Part shown: in pieces, positions 37,927-45,749 of the stretch
Layout: each line of letters begins with the position of its first letter
Position numbering within the stretch: the first letter of the stretch is position 1
NCBI RefSeq assembly: GCF_017743935.1
Contig: NZ_JAGHRE010000001.1
Coordinates: 293,683-357,682 of the forward strand
Direction: 5' to 3'
DNA length: 64,000 bases
DNA from: Tropicibacter sp. R16_0
GTDB taxonomy: Bacteria; Pseudomonadota; Alphaproteobacteria; Rhodobacterales; Rhodobacteraceae
Translations under genes and position numbers: made by a program
The notes under the pieces: generated by a model
Told to the model about the DNA's origin: nothing
Database searches by the model: none
What the model saw: only the letters and a program-made list of their open reading frames with translations

Positions 37927-40262
37927 TCTTTTTCGCCTTCTTCTTTGTTCTCGCGCTCGTCATCCCTCGGATCATAGGCCATCAAATTCAGGCGGCTGGA
38001 CCACAGCGTGGACAGTGGCTGATAGTAGTTACGAACCACGTCTCGGTTTGGGTCTTTCCCGAAGTCATGCTTGGACCAGAGCGACAACTTCGTGTGGCAG
38101 TTGACGCCACTGATCGCGAACAAGGTTTGTGGCTCCGCCCACACCCGGCGATATCCAAGCGCCTTCAGAGCGTCGACAGCTTGAATGTCCAACCGGCCAC
38201 GGGGCTTGTTGATGTCGTGATCCTTAATGCGTTCCTTAAGGAAATCACGGACGTCTTGCGAGCTGACGACCATCTTTTCAGAAACACCTTCACCCAGATA
38301 CTCATCAAGAAACACTGCCACCTCAGACCGGCCTCGTTCCTGAAGCTCGGCTTTGCGTTCGGTTGCCGGGGCCTCGGTCGTATAGCCCAATTCCCTGCCT
38401 TCGGGGGTATCGATAAGAGGGAAGATGCGCTCGGCTTCCCGCTGCGCCCACCCGAGTAGCTGTGCTGCGCCACCTTCATCAAACCAGCGGCGCAGCCGCT
38501 TGTTTAGGTCAGCGGGTATCTTGTGCTCGGTGATCGTAGGCACAAAGTATCGGCGGTCGCTGTCATCAATATTGATGGCGCTGTCATGGTTTGACGACAG
38601 ATACCAATAGGCGTGGTTCTTGGCTTGGGTCTTGCCCCGGTACTTCTCAGCAATCGAGATGTATTCGTCGGTGATGTACGGCTTGAGGCTCTCTGTGAAA
38701 CCCCATGGGCTGTTACCTGGTTCCCGAGCTTCGTTGACCGTGATCAGTCGCTTGCCGCGATACCATTCATTGAACGGCGCACGAAACTGCGCCACGGTTA
38801 TCTCGCTGTGGCAAGAGCTGCCGACCAACTTTGCTAGCAAAAAGCCAAACAGGGTCTTGCCCGAGCCGGTCTGCTTGGATATCGCGCAGACTGACCAGAG
38901 GAACCCGCGCGTGTCCCTTTTGTTCCCGGCAACCATGGCAAACCAAGCCAGGGCAATCTTGCGCTCTTTCTCGTCGGGGATCAGGTGTGCCATGTATTCA
39001 AAGAACACAGCAAGGTCTTCTTCCGTACACTCAACCGGATCAAAGTCAGGCCCCCGGTATACGTTGGCGTAACGCTGACCGCTTTCAACGTACAGCGCAC
39101 CGTAGGGCAACGAAGGATTGGTGCCGTAGTCATACACTAGTTGCGCCCTGCCGCTGGCGATCACCTGATCAAAGGCGTTCTTCGCGGCAGCTTTGGGCTG
39201 CATGTAGTAGGACTTGAAGGTAGATGACGTGACCTCACAATCGGGCCCGAGGTTGCGCAGCTCACAAACAGTGTCTCGGTTGGTCAGCACCGCAAAGAGC
39301 TTGGCGAACTTTCGGTTGAACGGATAGAGAAACTGACCGTTTTCGGTGATGTCCTCATAGTATGGCGGGGTCCGCAGGAGAAACCGCTTGCTGAAGTCCA
39401 CCGCGCGGACCCCAAACGTGCCATCGGCCATGTCCCATTTGGCAGGTAGAGCCTCAAAATAGTCCGGGTCGCTGAGGTACACAGCGGGGCAGTGGGGGTC
39501 CAGCAACTCCGCGAGCATCAGTCCACTGTCCAGCCCATCATCGTCCTTGTCTCTGCTGATCCAAATTGGGTGACCGCTCAACGGCCGCAGGTTCGCTGTG
39601 CCGATAGCCTTCGCGCCGCCCATAAGTGAAACGTGGGCAAACTGGCGCAACCATTCAGACCATGGGTGGGCCTCGTCACCCGCAGCAGCCCGCGCGGCAT
39701 CACAAGCCTTTTCGCCCTCGTGTATCATGACGGGGACTTTCTTCATCATGCCTTCAAGCTCGCGCAGCCGGTACAGCGGCTTGCGGGTTTTCTTGCCGTC
39801 AGCATACTGCTCGGGATACCCCATGTGCCAACCCTGCTTGCCGTCAGGGTAACGAACCGGGGTCCACGGTCTGATGTCCTTCGTCCCGTCAGGATTGTCT
39901 ACCCGCACAACGCAGGCCAGGAGGTTGCCGTCTCTGTCCTGGTACTTGAAAACGGAGGCGTGGTCCTCGTGGGGCGGCAGGCCCCAGGCAACCGGCGCAG
40001 CTTTCAGCATCAAGGGTTCGGTCGGATCAATGCCTTTGGTTTGGCTGTAGGCGACGTCAGACTCATGCTCCTCCAGCAACAGTTCAAGTTCGGCTTTTCC
40101 GCACTTTTTGCTGCACTCAAGGAAGACAGAAAGTTCCTCTGCGCCGGGGTGAACCGTCAGGGTTTTGTAGGTTGAGTTACACCTTGGGCAGAAGGTTTCG
40201 GTCCTGCGGCCAGTTTCCGCTGTTTCGCGGACCGCTGACAAGGTTTGTTTGATATCGGACAT
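37830..40262 (-). CDS. Primase-helicase (toprim-like plus SF3/DUF5906-type helicase)
   Basis: 810 residues. An N-terminal zinc finger (CPRC ... CSKKC, residues ~25-55) as in phage primases, a toprim-like stretch with VMIHEGEKACDAARA (~residue 185) and WISRDKDDDG, and a helicase domain with Walker A GSGKT at about residues 466-470, a sensor region ITVNEAREPG and LSSNHDSAINIDDSDRRYF typical of the DUF5906/virulence-E-like helicases. It should both prime and unwind DNA to replicate the island, recognising an origin; the iterons at its 3' end are the natural target. GGGG precedes the ATG. Confidence 0.86.
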   Translation of the reverse strand: MSDIKQTLSAVRETAETGRRTETFCPRCNSTYKTLTVHPGAEELSVFLECSKKCGKAELELLLEEHESDVAYSQTKGIDPTEPLMLKAAPVAWGLPPHEDHASVFKYQDRDGNLLACVVRVDNPDGTKDIRPWTPVRYPDGKQGWHMGYPEQYADGKKTRKPLYRLRELEGMMKKVPVMIHEGEKACDAARAAAGDEAHPWSEWLRQFAHVSLMGGAKAIGTANLRPLSGHPIWISRDKDDDGLDSGLMLAELLDPHCPAVYLSDPDYFEALPAKWDMADGTFGVRAVDFSKRFLLRTPPYYEDITENGQFLYPFNRKFAKLFAVLTNRDTVCELRNLGPDCEVTSSTFKSYYMQPKAAAKNAFDQVIASGRAQLVYDYGTNPSLPYGALYVESGQRYANVYRGPDFDPVECTEEDLAVFFEYMAHLIPDEKERKIALAWFAMVAGNKRDTRGFLWSVCAISKQTGSGKTLFGFLLAKLVGSSCHSEITVAQFRAPFNEWYRGKRLITVNEAREPGNSPWGFTESLKPYITDEYISIAEKYRGKTQAKNHAYWYLSSNHDSAINIDDSDRRYFVPTITEHKIPADLNKRLRRWFDEGGAAQLLGWAQREAERIFPLIDTPEGRELGYTTEAPATERKAELQERGRSEVAVFLDEYLGEGVSEKMVVSSQDVRDFLKERIKDHDINKPRGRLDIQAVDALKALGYRRVWAEPQTLFAISGVNCHTKLSLWSKHDFGKDPNRDVVRNYYQPLSTLWSSRLNLMAYDPRDDERENKEEGEKDTTLIDTTLGEKSGDEQGLLTGDGKTRNKLPI

Positions 40263-40372
40263 TGGGTAAGCCCCCGTGTTTTTCCGGAAAGGGCTTTACC
40301 GCATAGGTTGTTCGGGTTATACTCGAAGGCACATTCTAGCACCCCCGGAGGCCCTTTCCAGGTTTCTATTGA

Positions 40373-40405
40373 AAAGACCCCGTCTGTCGTAGGTTGGGGT
40401 CTTTT
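40373..40405 (+). terminator. Rho-independent terminator upstream of the primase gene
   Basis: AAAGACCCC (40373-40381) pairs with GGGGTCTTT (40396-40404) and is followed by TTCG; an A-run on the left makes it usable in both directions. It lies about 110 bp before the primase start. Confidence 0.65.
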
Positions 40406-40608
40406 TCGTTCGACCTGTACATCCTGTATCCATGCGAAAACGCAGGCAAAAATCCCCTTTTGCGGCAAGGGATTTAGGGCTATGTTTTCTATGATCGACA
40501 AGTCTCGGCAAGTCCTTGTTGGTTGTGTCCGAACCCGGCAGCTCGGACTTCGGACCCTCGCCACGAAAGCGAGGGTCCTTCTATTTTAGCGTGTATCTCT
40601 TGCGCCAC
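40406..40608 (+). other. Intergenic segment with two hairpins; possible small RNA
   Basis: No protein gene is supported here. GTCCGA (40527-40532) can pair with TCGGAC (40543-40548), and GGACCCTCG (40552-40560) with CGAGGGTCC (40570-40578), the latter followed by TTCTATTTT, a good rightward terminator. Since no rightward gene ends here, the terminator may close a short untranslated transcript. No promoter is convincing, so this stays a suggestion. Confidence 0.3.
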
Positions 40609-40746
40609 CTACTGGAGATTTTTGTGGTTTTTGGCAAGAGTCACGGCGCGCTCTATCAGGTCCTCGTCAATGATCGTGTTGTCAGGGAAGACGAGGAGGA
40701 ACCGCTGGGCCGCGCGGGTCATGGCAACGTACATCAACCGGCGCAT
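40609..40746 (-). pseudogene. C-terminal fragment of a UvrD/Rep-type helicase
   Basis: The minus-strand frame starts MRRLMYVAMTRAAQRFLLVF, which is helicase motif VI of superfamily I (RRLxYVAxTRA), and ends 25 residues later at TAG. An in-frame stop lies eight codons upstream of the ATG (tga at 40771-40773), and the motifs I-V that should precede it are absent. It is thus a leftover of a larger helicase gene, cut by the insertion or deletion that brought the neighbouring small genes. Confidence 0.65.
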
Positions 40747-40780
40747 TGGCGCTGATGCGGGGTGAGGGTGTCAGCGGCCT

Positions 40781-41047
40781 TCAAGGATGCCATTCGTACT
40801 GCTCAATCACTGACTCAGGTACGTCATGGTCAAAAATGTGCACATCTCCCGAGTACACCTTTTCCCCCAGCTCTTTTTCGAACGCCGCCAAGCCCTCATC
40901 AAAGGTCTTGCCATAAGCTTCCACAATTCGGCCACCGGGTGCTACGATGTACAAAAACTGCCAGTCCGACAACGAACCATCATCCTCTTTGCGGCGTATA
41001 GCAGTGGGGCGGAAGTCGTCATCGAAGGTTGCATATTGGTCGGTCAT
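40781..41047 (-). CDS. Small acidic island protein, unknown function
   Basis: 88 residues. Starts MTDQYATFDDDF with AAAAGGAGAAG upstream (a good Shine-Dalgarno); the C-terminal half is acidic and ends FDHDVPESVIEQYEWHP. The longer upstream frame is rejected. No family recognised. It lies between the truncated helicase and another small gene near the integrase, the region where satellites keep their regulators. Confidence 0.6.
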   Translation of the reverse strand: MTDQYATFDDDFRPTAIRRKEDDGSLSDWQFLYIVAPGGRIVEAYGKTFDEGLAAFEKELGEKVYSGDVHIFDHDVPESVIEQYEWHP

Positions 41048-41064
41048 TGGTTCTTCTCCTTTTC

Positions 41065-41289
41065 TCAGTTTGATTTGCGTGGCCGCAATCGGGCCTCCCG
41101 CTCGTCGAAGTGCGCGATCACTTCGTCCACGAGCAGTAGGCGGGCCTGCCCGCGCCACCCGACAGTTCCCGGCCAGTCGCGGAACTGCCACTTGGTCACA
41201 CGCCAATACTGACGGCTGACGAAGATCACGAGATCAGCGACAGTCGCCCACTTGGGATGGTCATCTTTGGTCCAGTCTTGGGGATGCAT
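41065..41289 (-). CDS. Small hypothetical protein
   Basis: 74 residues, rich in tryptophan and basic residues (QYWRVTKWQFRDWPGTVGW), with a helical C-terminus (HFDEREARLRPRKSN). No clear Shine-Dalgarno precedes the ATG at 41289. It is 17 bp upstream of the previous gene on the same strand. No homology recognised; plausible but uncertain as a gene. Confidence 0.45.
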   Translation of the reverse strand: MHPQDWTKDDHPKWATVADLVIFVSRQYWRVTKWQFRDWPGTVGWRGQARLLLVDEVIAHFDEREARLRPRKSN

Positions 41290-41463
41290 TGCGGCCTACA
41301 AAACATGACACCCGAGGCTTCCTCGGGACGGTGAAAGCGCGTTGAGCGCAGCTTTTCGTCATGTCTGTATTCGCTGTATCGGGGGCGACAGAGACCCCCG
41401 GCTTGAAGAGCCTAGCCTACTCGGAGCCTCGGGGAAACCCTACCACAAAAAACAGATCGTTTC

Positions 41464-42588
41464 TCAGGTGTCTGGGTTTTGAAGCATATCGGCCCATTGC
41501 TCTGCGAGCTGACGTCTGGCCTCAAGCATGTCTGACTTGTTGTAGATGCGGGCGAGGCGACTATTCGTGGCCGCAGCCGCATGATTCAGCAAACGATCCA
41601 CAGTCCCCACATCTGCGCCGTTCTCAGATAGGGCTGTGGCGACAGTGCGGCGGAAGTCATGAAGGTTCAGGTGTGGGTTGCCTGTGCGTTCTCTCATTGC
41701 GTTCACAGCTTTGTCCACGCCGAGCGAAGCGCGCTTGCCCGAAGTTGAGAACACGAAGTCTCCTTTAGGTGATTTGTCGATGGCCTCTTTGATGATTTCA
41801 ACGGTGACGGGCGCCAATGGTATGCGCCGGGGCAGTCCGTTCTTCATGCGTTCGCCTGGGATGGTCCAGACCGCAGCATCGAGGTCCAGCTCGGACTTCC
41901 TCATCTCCAGAACTTCTGTCCTGCGGCCTCCAGCAAGAAGCAACACTGAAAAGGCAGGGCCAAAGGGGTAAGGAACTGTGCGCAGATAGGCGAACACTTC
42001 ACGAGCCTGCTCAACAGTCAGATGATTGTCACGTATGGCGGTCTGGGCCACGCGCACGTCCGCCAGAACGTTTGAGCCATAGGCTCGTTCAGCGGCCCAG
42101 TTCAGAAAGGGTTTGGTGACGCGCAGCAACAGGTCAGCGGTCGGGGGCCGGGTTTTCCGCACACTATCGGACACACGCAGGAAGTCAGCCTTGGTCAGCG
42201 ACTTCAGTTCTCGGTTCATCAGCGGGCGATATTCACGCCGCATCAGGTTCATGACCTGCCGCGCGCTCTTGTTCCGCTGCTTGATGATAGGCTCGTATCG
42301 GTCCAGCGCCTCAGCAAGCGTCAGAGTTGCCTCGCGGCGTTCGGGGGGCTTACCCATAGCCACCTCACCGAGCACCTTCCTCGCGGCTCGTCGGGCGTCA
42401 GCAACGCTGACACCAGGCCACCGGCCAACGGTGTGCCTACGGCGTTCACCATTGTCACGGAACCTTAAAACCCAGGAGGCCCCAGTTCGGTTGCCACGCA
42501 GGAGTAGACCGCGCACCTCGTCGTCGGGGATTTCCTTGCGGCCTTCAGCGGGCAGCAATTTCTTGATTGAAGCCTCGGTGATTCGCAT
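41464..42588 (-). CDS. int: Tyrosine-type site-specific integrase
   Basis: 374 residues. N-terminal DUF4102-like arm-binding region (ITEASIKKLLP, SWVLRFRDNG, GRWPGVSVADARRAAR), a SAM-like core-binding domain (LTLAEALDRYEPIIK), then the catalytic domain with R in AGGRRTEVLEMR, HxxR in NLHDFRRTVATAL, a second H in LLNHA and the nucleophile near Y349 in RIYNKSDM. This is the P4-like family found in genomic islands and satellites. The gene reads inward from the right boundary, 27 bp from the repeat at 42615, as expected. Confidence 0.94.
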   Translation of the reverse strand: MRITEASIKKLLPAEGRKEIPDDEVRGLLLRGNRTGASWVLRFRDNGERRRHTVGRWPGVSVADARRAARKVLGEVAMGKPPERREATLTLAEALDRYEPIIKQRNKSARQVMNLMRREYRPLMNRELKSLTKADFLRVSDSVRKTRPPTADLLLRVTKPFLNWAAERAYGSNVLADVRVAQTAIRDNHLTVEQAREVFAYLRTVPYPFGPAFSVLLLAGGRRTEVLEMRKSELDLDAAVWTIPGERMKNGLPRRIPLAPVTVEIIKEAIDKSPKGDFVFSTSGKRASLGVDKAVNAMRERTGNPHLNLHDFRRTVATALSENGADVGTVDRLLNHAAAATNSRLARIYNKSDMLEARRQLAEQWADMLQNPDT

Positions 42589-42614
42589 GATTCTGTATCT
42601 CCTGTATCGCGCGC

Positions 42615-42632
42615 CGGGGGCCGGAGGGGGGC
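42615..42632. repeat. Right 18-bp direct repeat of the island (candidate attR)
   Basis: cgggggccggaggggggc, identical to 29908-29925. It lies between the integrase start and the speA stop. The left copy has GCGC before it and TGAGCGC after; here GCGC and CCGTTGAGCGC stand in the same places, a few bases shifted. Confidence 0.6.
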
Positions 42633-42768
42633 CGTTGAGCGCCGTTTTCGTAACCCTTGGGGGCCACAGGCAGAAAAAATAGTTTGATGCGTTTTGGCAG
42701 AAAACCCCTTAAAAATATGGGTCAAATAGGGGTTTACTCCTTACGGATGCACCCGGAGGCAACGGGCG

Positions 42769-44664
42769 CTACGACTTTTCGTAGTAAGTATAGCCGTTGA
42801 TGCTGTCGCGATAAGCACCAATGATCAGCTTGCGTTCGCTGGCTTTCAGCGTACCGGCGGAAATCGCGCCGTCAACGAGCTTGCGGAAGGCGGCGACGCA
42901 ATCGGTTGGGTCAAATTCGACGTAGGACATGACCTGGCTGATCGTATCGCCCTCTTGCTCATGCAGCAGGTCGAACCCGCCGTCCGTGCGCAGATCGATG
43001 GTGACGACATTGGTGTCGCCGAACAAATTGTGCAGATCGCCCAGTGTTTCCTGATACGCGCCTACAAAGAAGACACCCAGATGATAGGGTTGATCCTCGG
43101 GCAGCGAATGCACCGGGAGGGAGGGCGAGACGCCATCGGCCAGGATGAACTTGTCGACCTTGCCGTCGCTGTCGCAGGTGATGTCGGACAGAACCGCGCG
43201 GCGGTCGGGCGTCTGGTTCAACATCTGCAAGGGCACAATCGGGTGCAGCTGATCAATCGCCCAAACATCCGGCAGGGATTGGAACAGCGAAAAGTTGCAG
43301 TGATAGATGTCTGCGAGCTTTTCCAGCTGATCGTCGACATCCGTCTCGCCGTCCTGTGCCGCCACCAGCGCCTTGATGCGGGCCATCAGGCTCAGGTAAA
43401 TGCGCTCGCCCCGGGCCATCTGGCGCAGGTCGATATAGCCGCGCCGGAACAGGGCGCGCAATTCATTGCGATAGAAGGTGGCGTCGTTCCAACATTCCTG
43501 AAGGCGTTCCGCTTTCAAGTAACCGCCAACAGCAGCCAGATCGGAAATCAGGTGGTTGTCGTCCGGTTCGACCTCGGGCGCGCTGGGCGCGTCATAAAGC
43601 GTGCTTTCGAGCACGTTGAAAACCAGCATCGAAGACGTCGCAACAACCGCCCGCCCGCTTTCGGTGACGATGGTCGGGTGGGCCACTTCGGCTTCGTCCA
43701 TGGCATAGCCGACGGTTTCGACAACGTTGGCGCAGTATTCCTCGACCGTGTAGTTGATCGAGTTTTCGGCCGCCTTTTTCTCGCCGGTGTAGTCCACGCC
43801 CATGCCGCCGCCCAGGTCCAGATGGGTCAAAGGCACGCCCTCGGCGGTCAGTTCAGTGTAATACCGACACGCCTCACCCACGGCGCGGCGCACGTCGTTG
43901 ACGTCCTGCACCTGGCTGCCCAAATGCGAATGCTGCAGCTTGAGGCACTGCAGCAGGCCCGCGTCGCGCAGCTTGTCGACCACGGCGACCAGTTGATCGG
44001 TGTTCATGCCAAAGGCCGAGCGATCGCCCGAGCTTTCTTCCCATTTGCCGCTGATCTGGTTGGTCAGCTTGACCCGCACACCCAGCAAAGGCTCAATCCC
44101 GAGCTCTTTGTAGACCTCGATCACAGTGTCGGCTTCCTTTGGGCTCTCCAGTACGATCACGGTGTTGAAACCCAGCTTGCGCGACAGGATCGCCAACTGG
44201 ATGAATTCGGCATCCTTGACGCCGTTGCAGACAATCAGCGCCTCTTGGGCCAAACGATGGGCAAGTGCAATCACCAGCTCGGGTTTTGACCCGGCCTCGA
44301 GCCCGTAGTTGTACTTGTGGCCGAACTCGACAATGCGGTCGATGACCTGCGCCTGCTGGTTCACCTTGATCGGAAAGACGCCGCGATAATCGCCCTTATA
44401 CCCGGTGCGCGCGATGGCGCTGGCAAAGCTTTCGTTGATGTGCGCGATCTCGTGCTCAAGGTACGAGCTGACTCGCAGCACCATGGGCGATTTGATCCCA
44501 CGTTCGTCCAGATCACTCAGGATGCCTGGCAGGCTCACGGCGGGCGCATCCGGCGCCAACGGATTTCGCAGGCCAATCTCCCCCTCGTCGGTCACCACAA
44601 TCAGGCCCTTGCCCCATTTGTCTACGCCATAGACCATGTGCGGTTCGTCGAGAGGTTGTTTCAA
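42769..44664 (-). CDS. speA: Biosynthetic arginine decarboxylase
   Basis: 631 residues, full length for the large PLP SpeA type. PIKVNQQAQV near residue 100 carries the Schiff-base lysine, with LEAGSKPELVIAL, HSHLGSQVQD, LDLGGGMGVDY, ESGRAVVA and the C-terminal CDSDGKVDKF / GAYQETLGDLHNLFGDT blocks. It converts arginine to agmatine. It lies upstream of the polyamine synthase on the same strand but is separated from it by the island; native spacing would have been about 250 bp. No ribosome-binding site is sharp at MKQPLDEP, though the start matches the usual N-terminus. Confidence 0.95.
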   Translation of the reverse strand: MKQPLDEPHMVYGVDKWGKGLIVVTDEGEIGLRNPLAPDAPAVSLPGILSDLDERGIKSPMVLRVSSYLEHEIAHINESFASAIARTGYKGDYRGVFPIKVNQQAQVIDRIVEFGHKYNYGLEAGSKPELVIALAHRLAQEALIVCNGVKDAEFIQLAILSRKLGFNTVIVLESPKEADTVIEVYKELGIEPLLGVRVKLTNQISGKWEESSGDRSAFGMNTDQLVAVVDKLRDAGLLQCLKLQHSHLGSQVQDVNDVRRAVGEACRYYTELTAEGVPLTHLDLGGGMGVDYTGEKKAAENSINYTVEEYCANVVETVGYAMDEAEVAHPTIVTESGRAVVATSSMLVFNVLESTLYDAPSAPEVEPDDNHLISDLAAVGGYLKAERLQECWNDATFYRNELRALFRRGYIDLRQMARGERIYLSLMARIKALVAAQDGETDVDDQLEKLADIYHCNFSLFQSLPDVWAIDQLHPIVPLQMLNQTPDRRAVLSDITCDSDGKVDKFILADGVSPSLPVHSLPEDQPYHLGVFFVGAYQETLGDLHNLFGDTNVVTIDLRTDGGFDLLHEQEGDTISQVMSYVEFDPTDCVAAFRKLVDGAISAGTLKASERKLIIGAYRDSINGYTYYEKS

Positions 44665-44766
44665 TCAAAGACACCCATTCAGCAGGAGTTTCGTCAAAGG
44701 TGGACGCCCTTTAGGCGAGGTGCGCGATTCGTCCAAGTTAAATCTTGTGGTTGGTGTATCCTGCGT

Positions 44767-45642
44767 TCAGCCGGCCTGATGGATCAACCAGTCGCAGATA
44801 TCTGCAATCTCTTGCGCCTGCGGACCCGAAGTGCGGCGCACCAGATAATAGGCGCGGTGTTCGCTGAGCACCGCATCAAACAGCTGGATCAGGCTGCTGC
44901 TGTCCAATTCGGAATCGATCAGCGGCACCCAGCCCATGACGACACCTTGCCCCGCGATGGCGGCCTGCAGGACAACGTTGGTGTCTTCGATGATCGGGCC
45001 CGTCAGGTCGTTGCATTTGACCTCAGCGGCCGAAAACCAAGCCGACCACCCAAGGGTGTCGCGCTGATGGATAAGCGGAAAGGACAACAGGTCTGCAGGG
45101 GTTTCGGGGTGGCCAAGTCGCTCGATCAAGGCCGGGCTGGCAACAGGGGCGGTCAGGACATTGACCAGCGGGTCGGCGATCATACCGGGAAACACGCCGT
45201 CGCCCCAGGTGATGAAGATATCGGCATCCACGTTCTGCGGCGACACCAGCAGCGGGGTCTGCACCAGCTCCAGATCGACTTGCGGGAACGCCTCGTGAAA
45301 GGCCGCAAACCGCGGCAGCAGCCAGCGGGTGGCAAAGCTGGGTCCCATGGCCATACGGATCTTGGTCTTGCCAGCGGTCTGTGCCACTGCCTCGACCGAG
45401 GTTTCGATCAGACGGAACGCTTTGCCTAACCCATCGGCCAGACGCATCCCTTCGTCCGTCAGATGCACGGCGCGGGTCTCGCGGGTGAAGAGTTGTACGT
45501 TCAAATGCGCCTCAAGCCCACGAATGTGATGGCTGATCGCCGTAGGGGACACGTTGATCGCTTCGGCTGCGGCGCGAAAGCTGCCGAACCGGGCGGCGGC
45601 CTCGAACGCGCGCAGAGCTGGCAGAGAGGGGAGGCTGGTCAT
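44767..45642 (-). CDS. LysR-family transcriptional regulator (GcvA-like)
   Basis: 291 residues from ATG 45642. LPALRAFEAAARFGSFRAAAEAINVSPTAISHHIRGLE is the LysR winged helix; DIFITWGDG and GQGVVMGWVPLID lie in the effector domain. It is divergent from the eight-gene catabolic operon and very likely regulates it. An in-frame ATG at 45672 would add ten residues, but it lies inside the palindrome-rich control region and does not match family starts. It shares only general LysR features with the regulator at 14368. Confidence 0.92.
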   Translation of the reverse strand: MTSLPSLPALRAFEAAARFGSFRAAAEAINVSPTAISHHIRGLEAHLNVQLFTRETRAVHLTDEGMRLADGLGKAFRLIETSVEAVAQTAGKTKIRMAMGPSFATRWLLPRFAAFHEAFPQVDLELVQTPLLVSPQNVDADIFITWGDGVFPGMIADPLVNVLTAPVASPALIERLGHPETPADLLSFPLIHQRDTLGWSAWFSAAEVKCNDLTGPIIEDTNVVLQAAIAGQGVVMGWVPLIDSELDSSSLIQLFDAVLSEHRAYYLVRRTSGPQAQEIADICDWLIHQAG

Positions 45643-45657
45643 GTTGTGAATAAATGA

Positions 45658-45703
45658 ATTTTCCTCATCCATGGCAAGAGAAACATGTTTTTGTAAGGAA
45701 AAT
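45658..45703. promoter_or_regulatory. Nested inverted repeats between divergent LysR and MttB genes
   Basis: ATTTTCCT at 45658-45665 is inverted as AGGAAAAT at 45696-45703, and inside lies a perfect 10-bp palindrome AAACATGTTT at 45681-45690. The block sits in the divergent control region between the LysR start (45642) and the operon start (45750), where a LysR activator would bind and bend DNA. The palindrome is not the common T-N11-A form. Confidence 0.5.
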
Positions 45704-45749
45704 GCGGGGTCTCTAACCTCTGCCCCAGAGGGAAGAGGAGACAGGCGCC

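Larger units (their letters stand above)
29908..42632. mobile_element. 12.7-kb integrated island, probable phage satellite
   Basis: Bounded by an 18-bp direct repeat, with a tyrosine integrase gene at the right end reading inward. Rightward genes 30877-33640 encode two small proteins, an HK97-like capsid protein and two small proteins; leftward genes encode a terminase small subunit, a primase-helicase, small proteins and the integrase. A low-GC segment at about 34560-37550 carries cargo. I found no large terminase, portal, protease, tail, lysis or repressor gene. Own integrase, own primase, own TerS and dependence on a helper for the rest is the plan of phage satellites such as PICIs. A decayed prophage is the alternative, but the intact overlapping genes argue against simple decay. 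Confidence 0.75.

Noticed and set aside
42955-44289. 444-residue open frame on the opposite strand of arginine decarboxylase
   Set aside because: It is a GC-rich shadow: speA on the other strand is complete and recognisable, and the shadow has no ribosome-binding site or family features.
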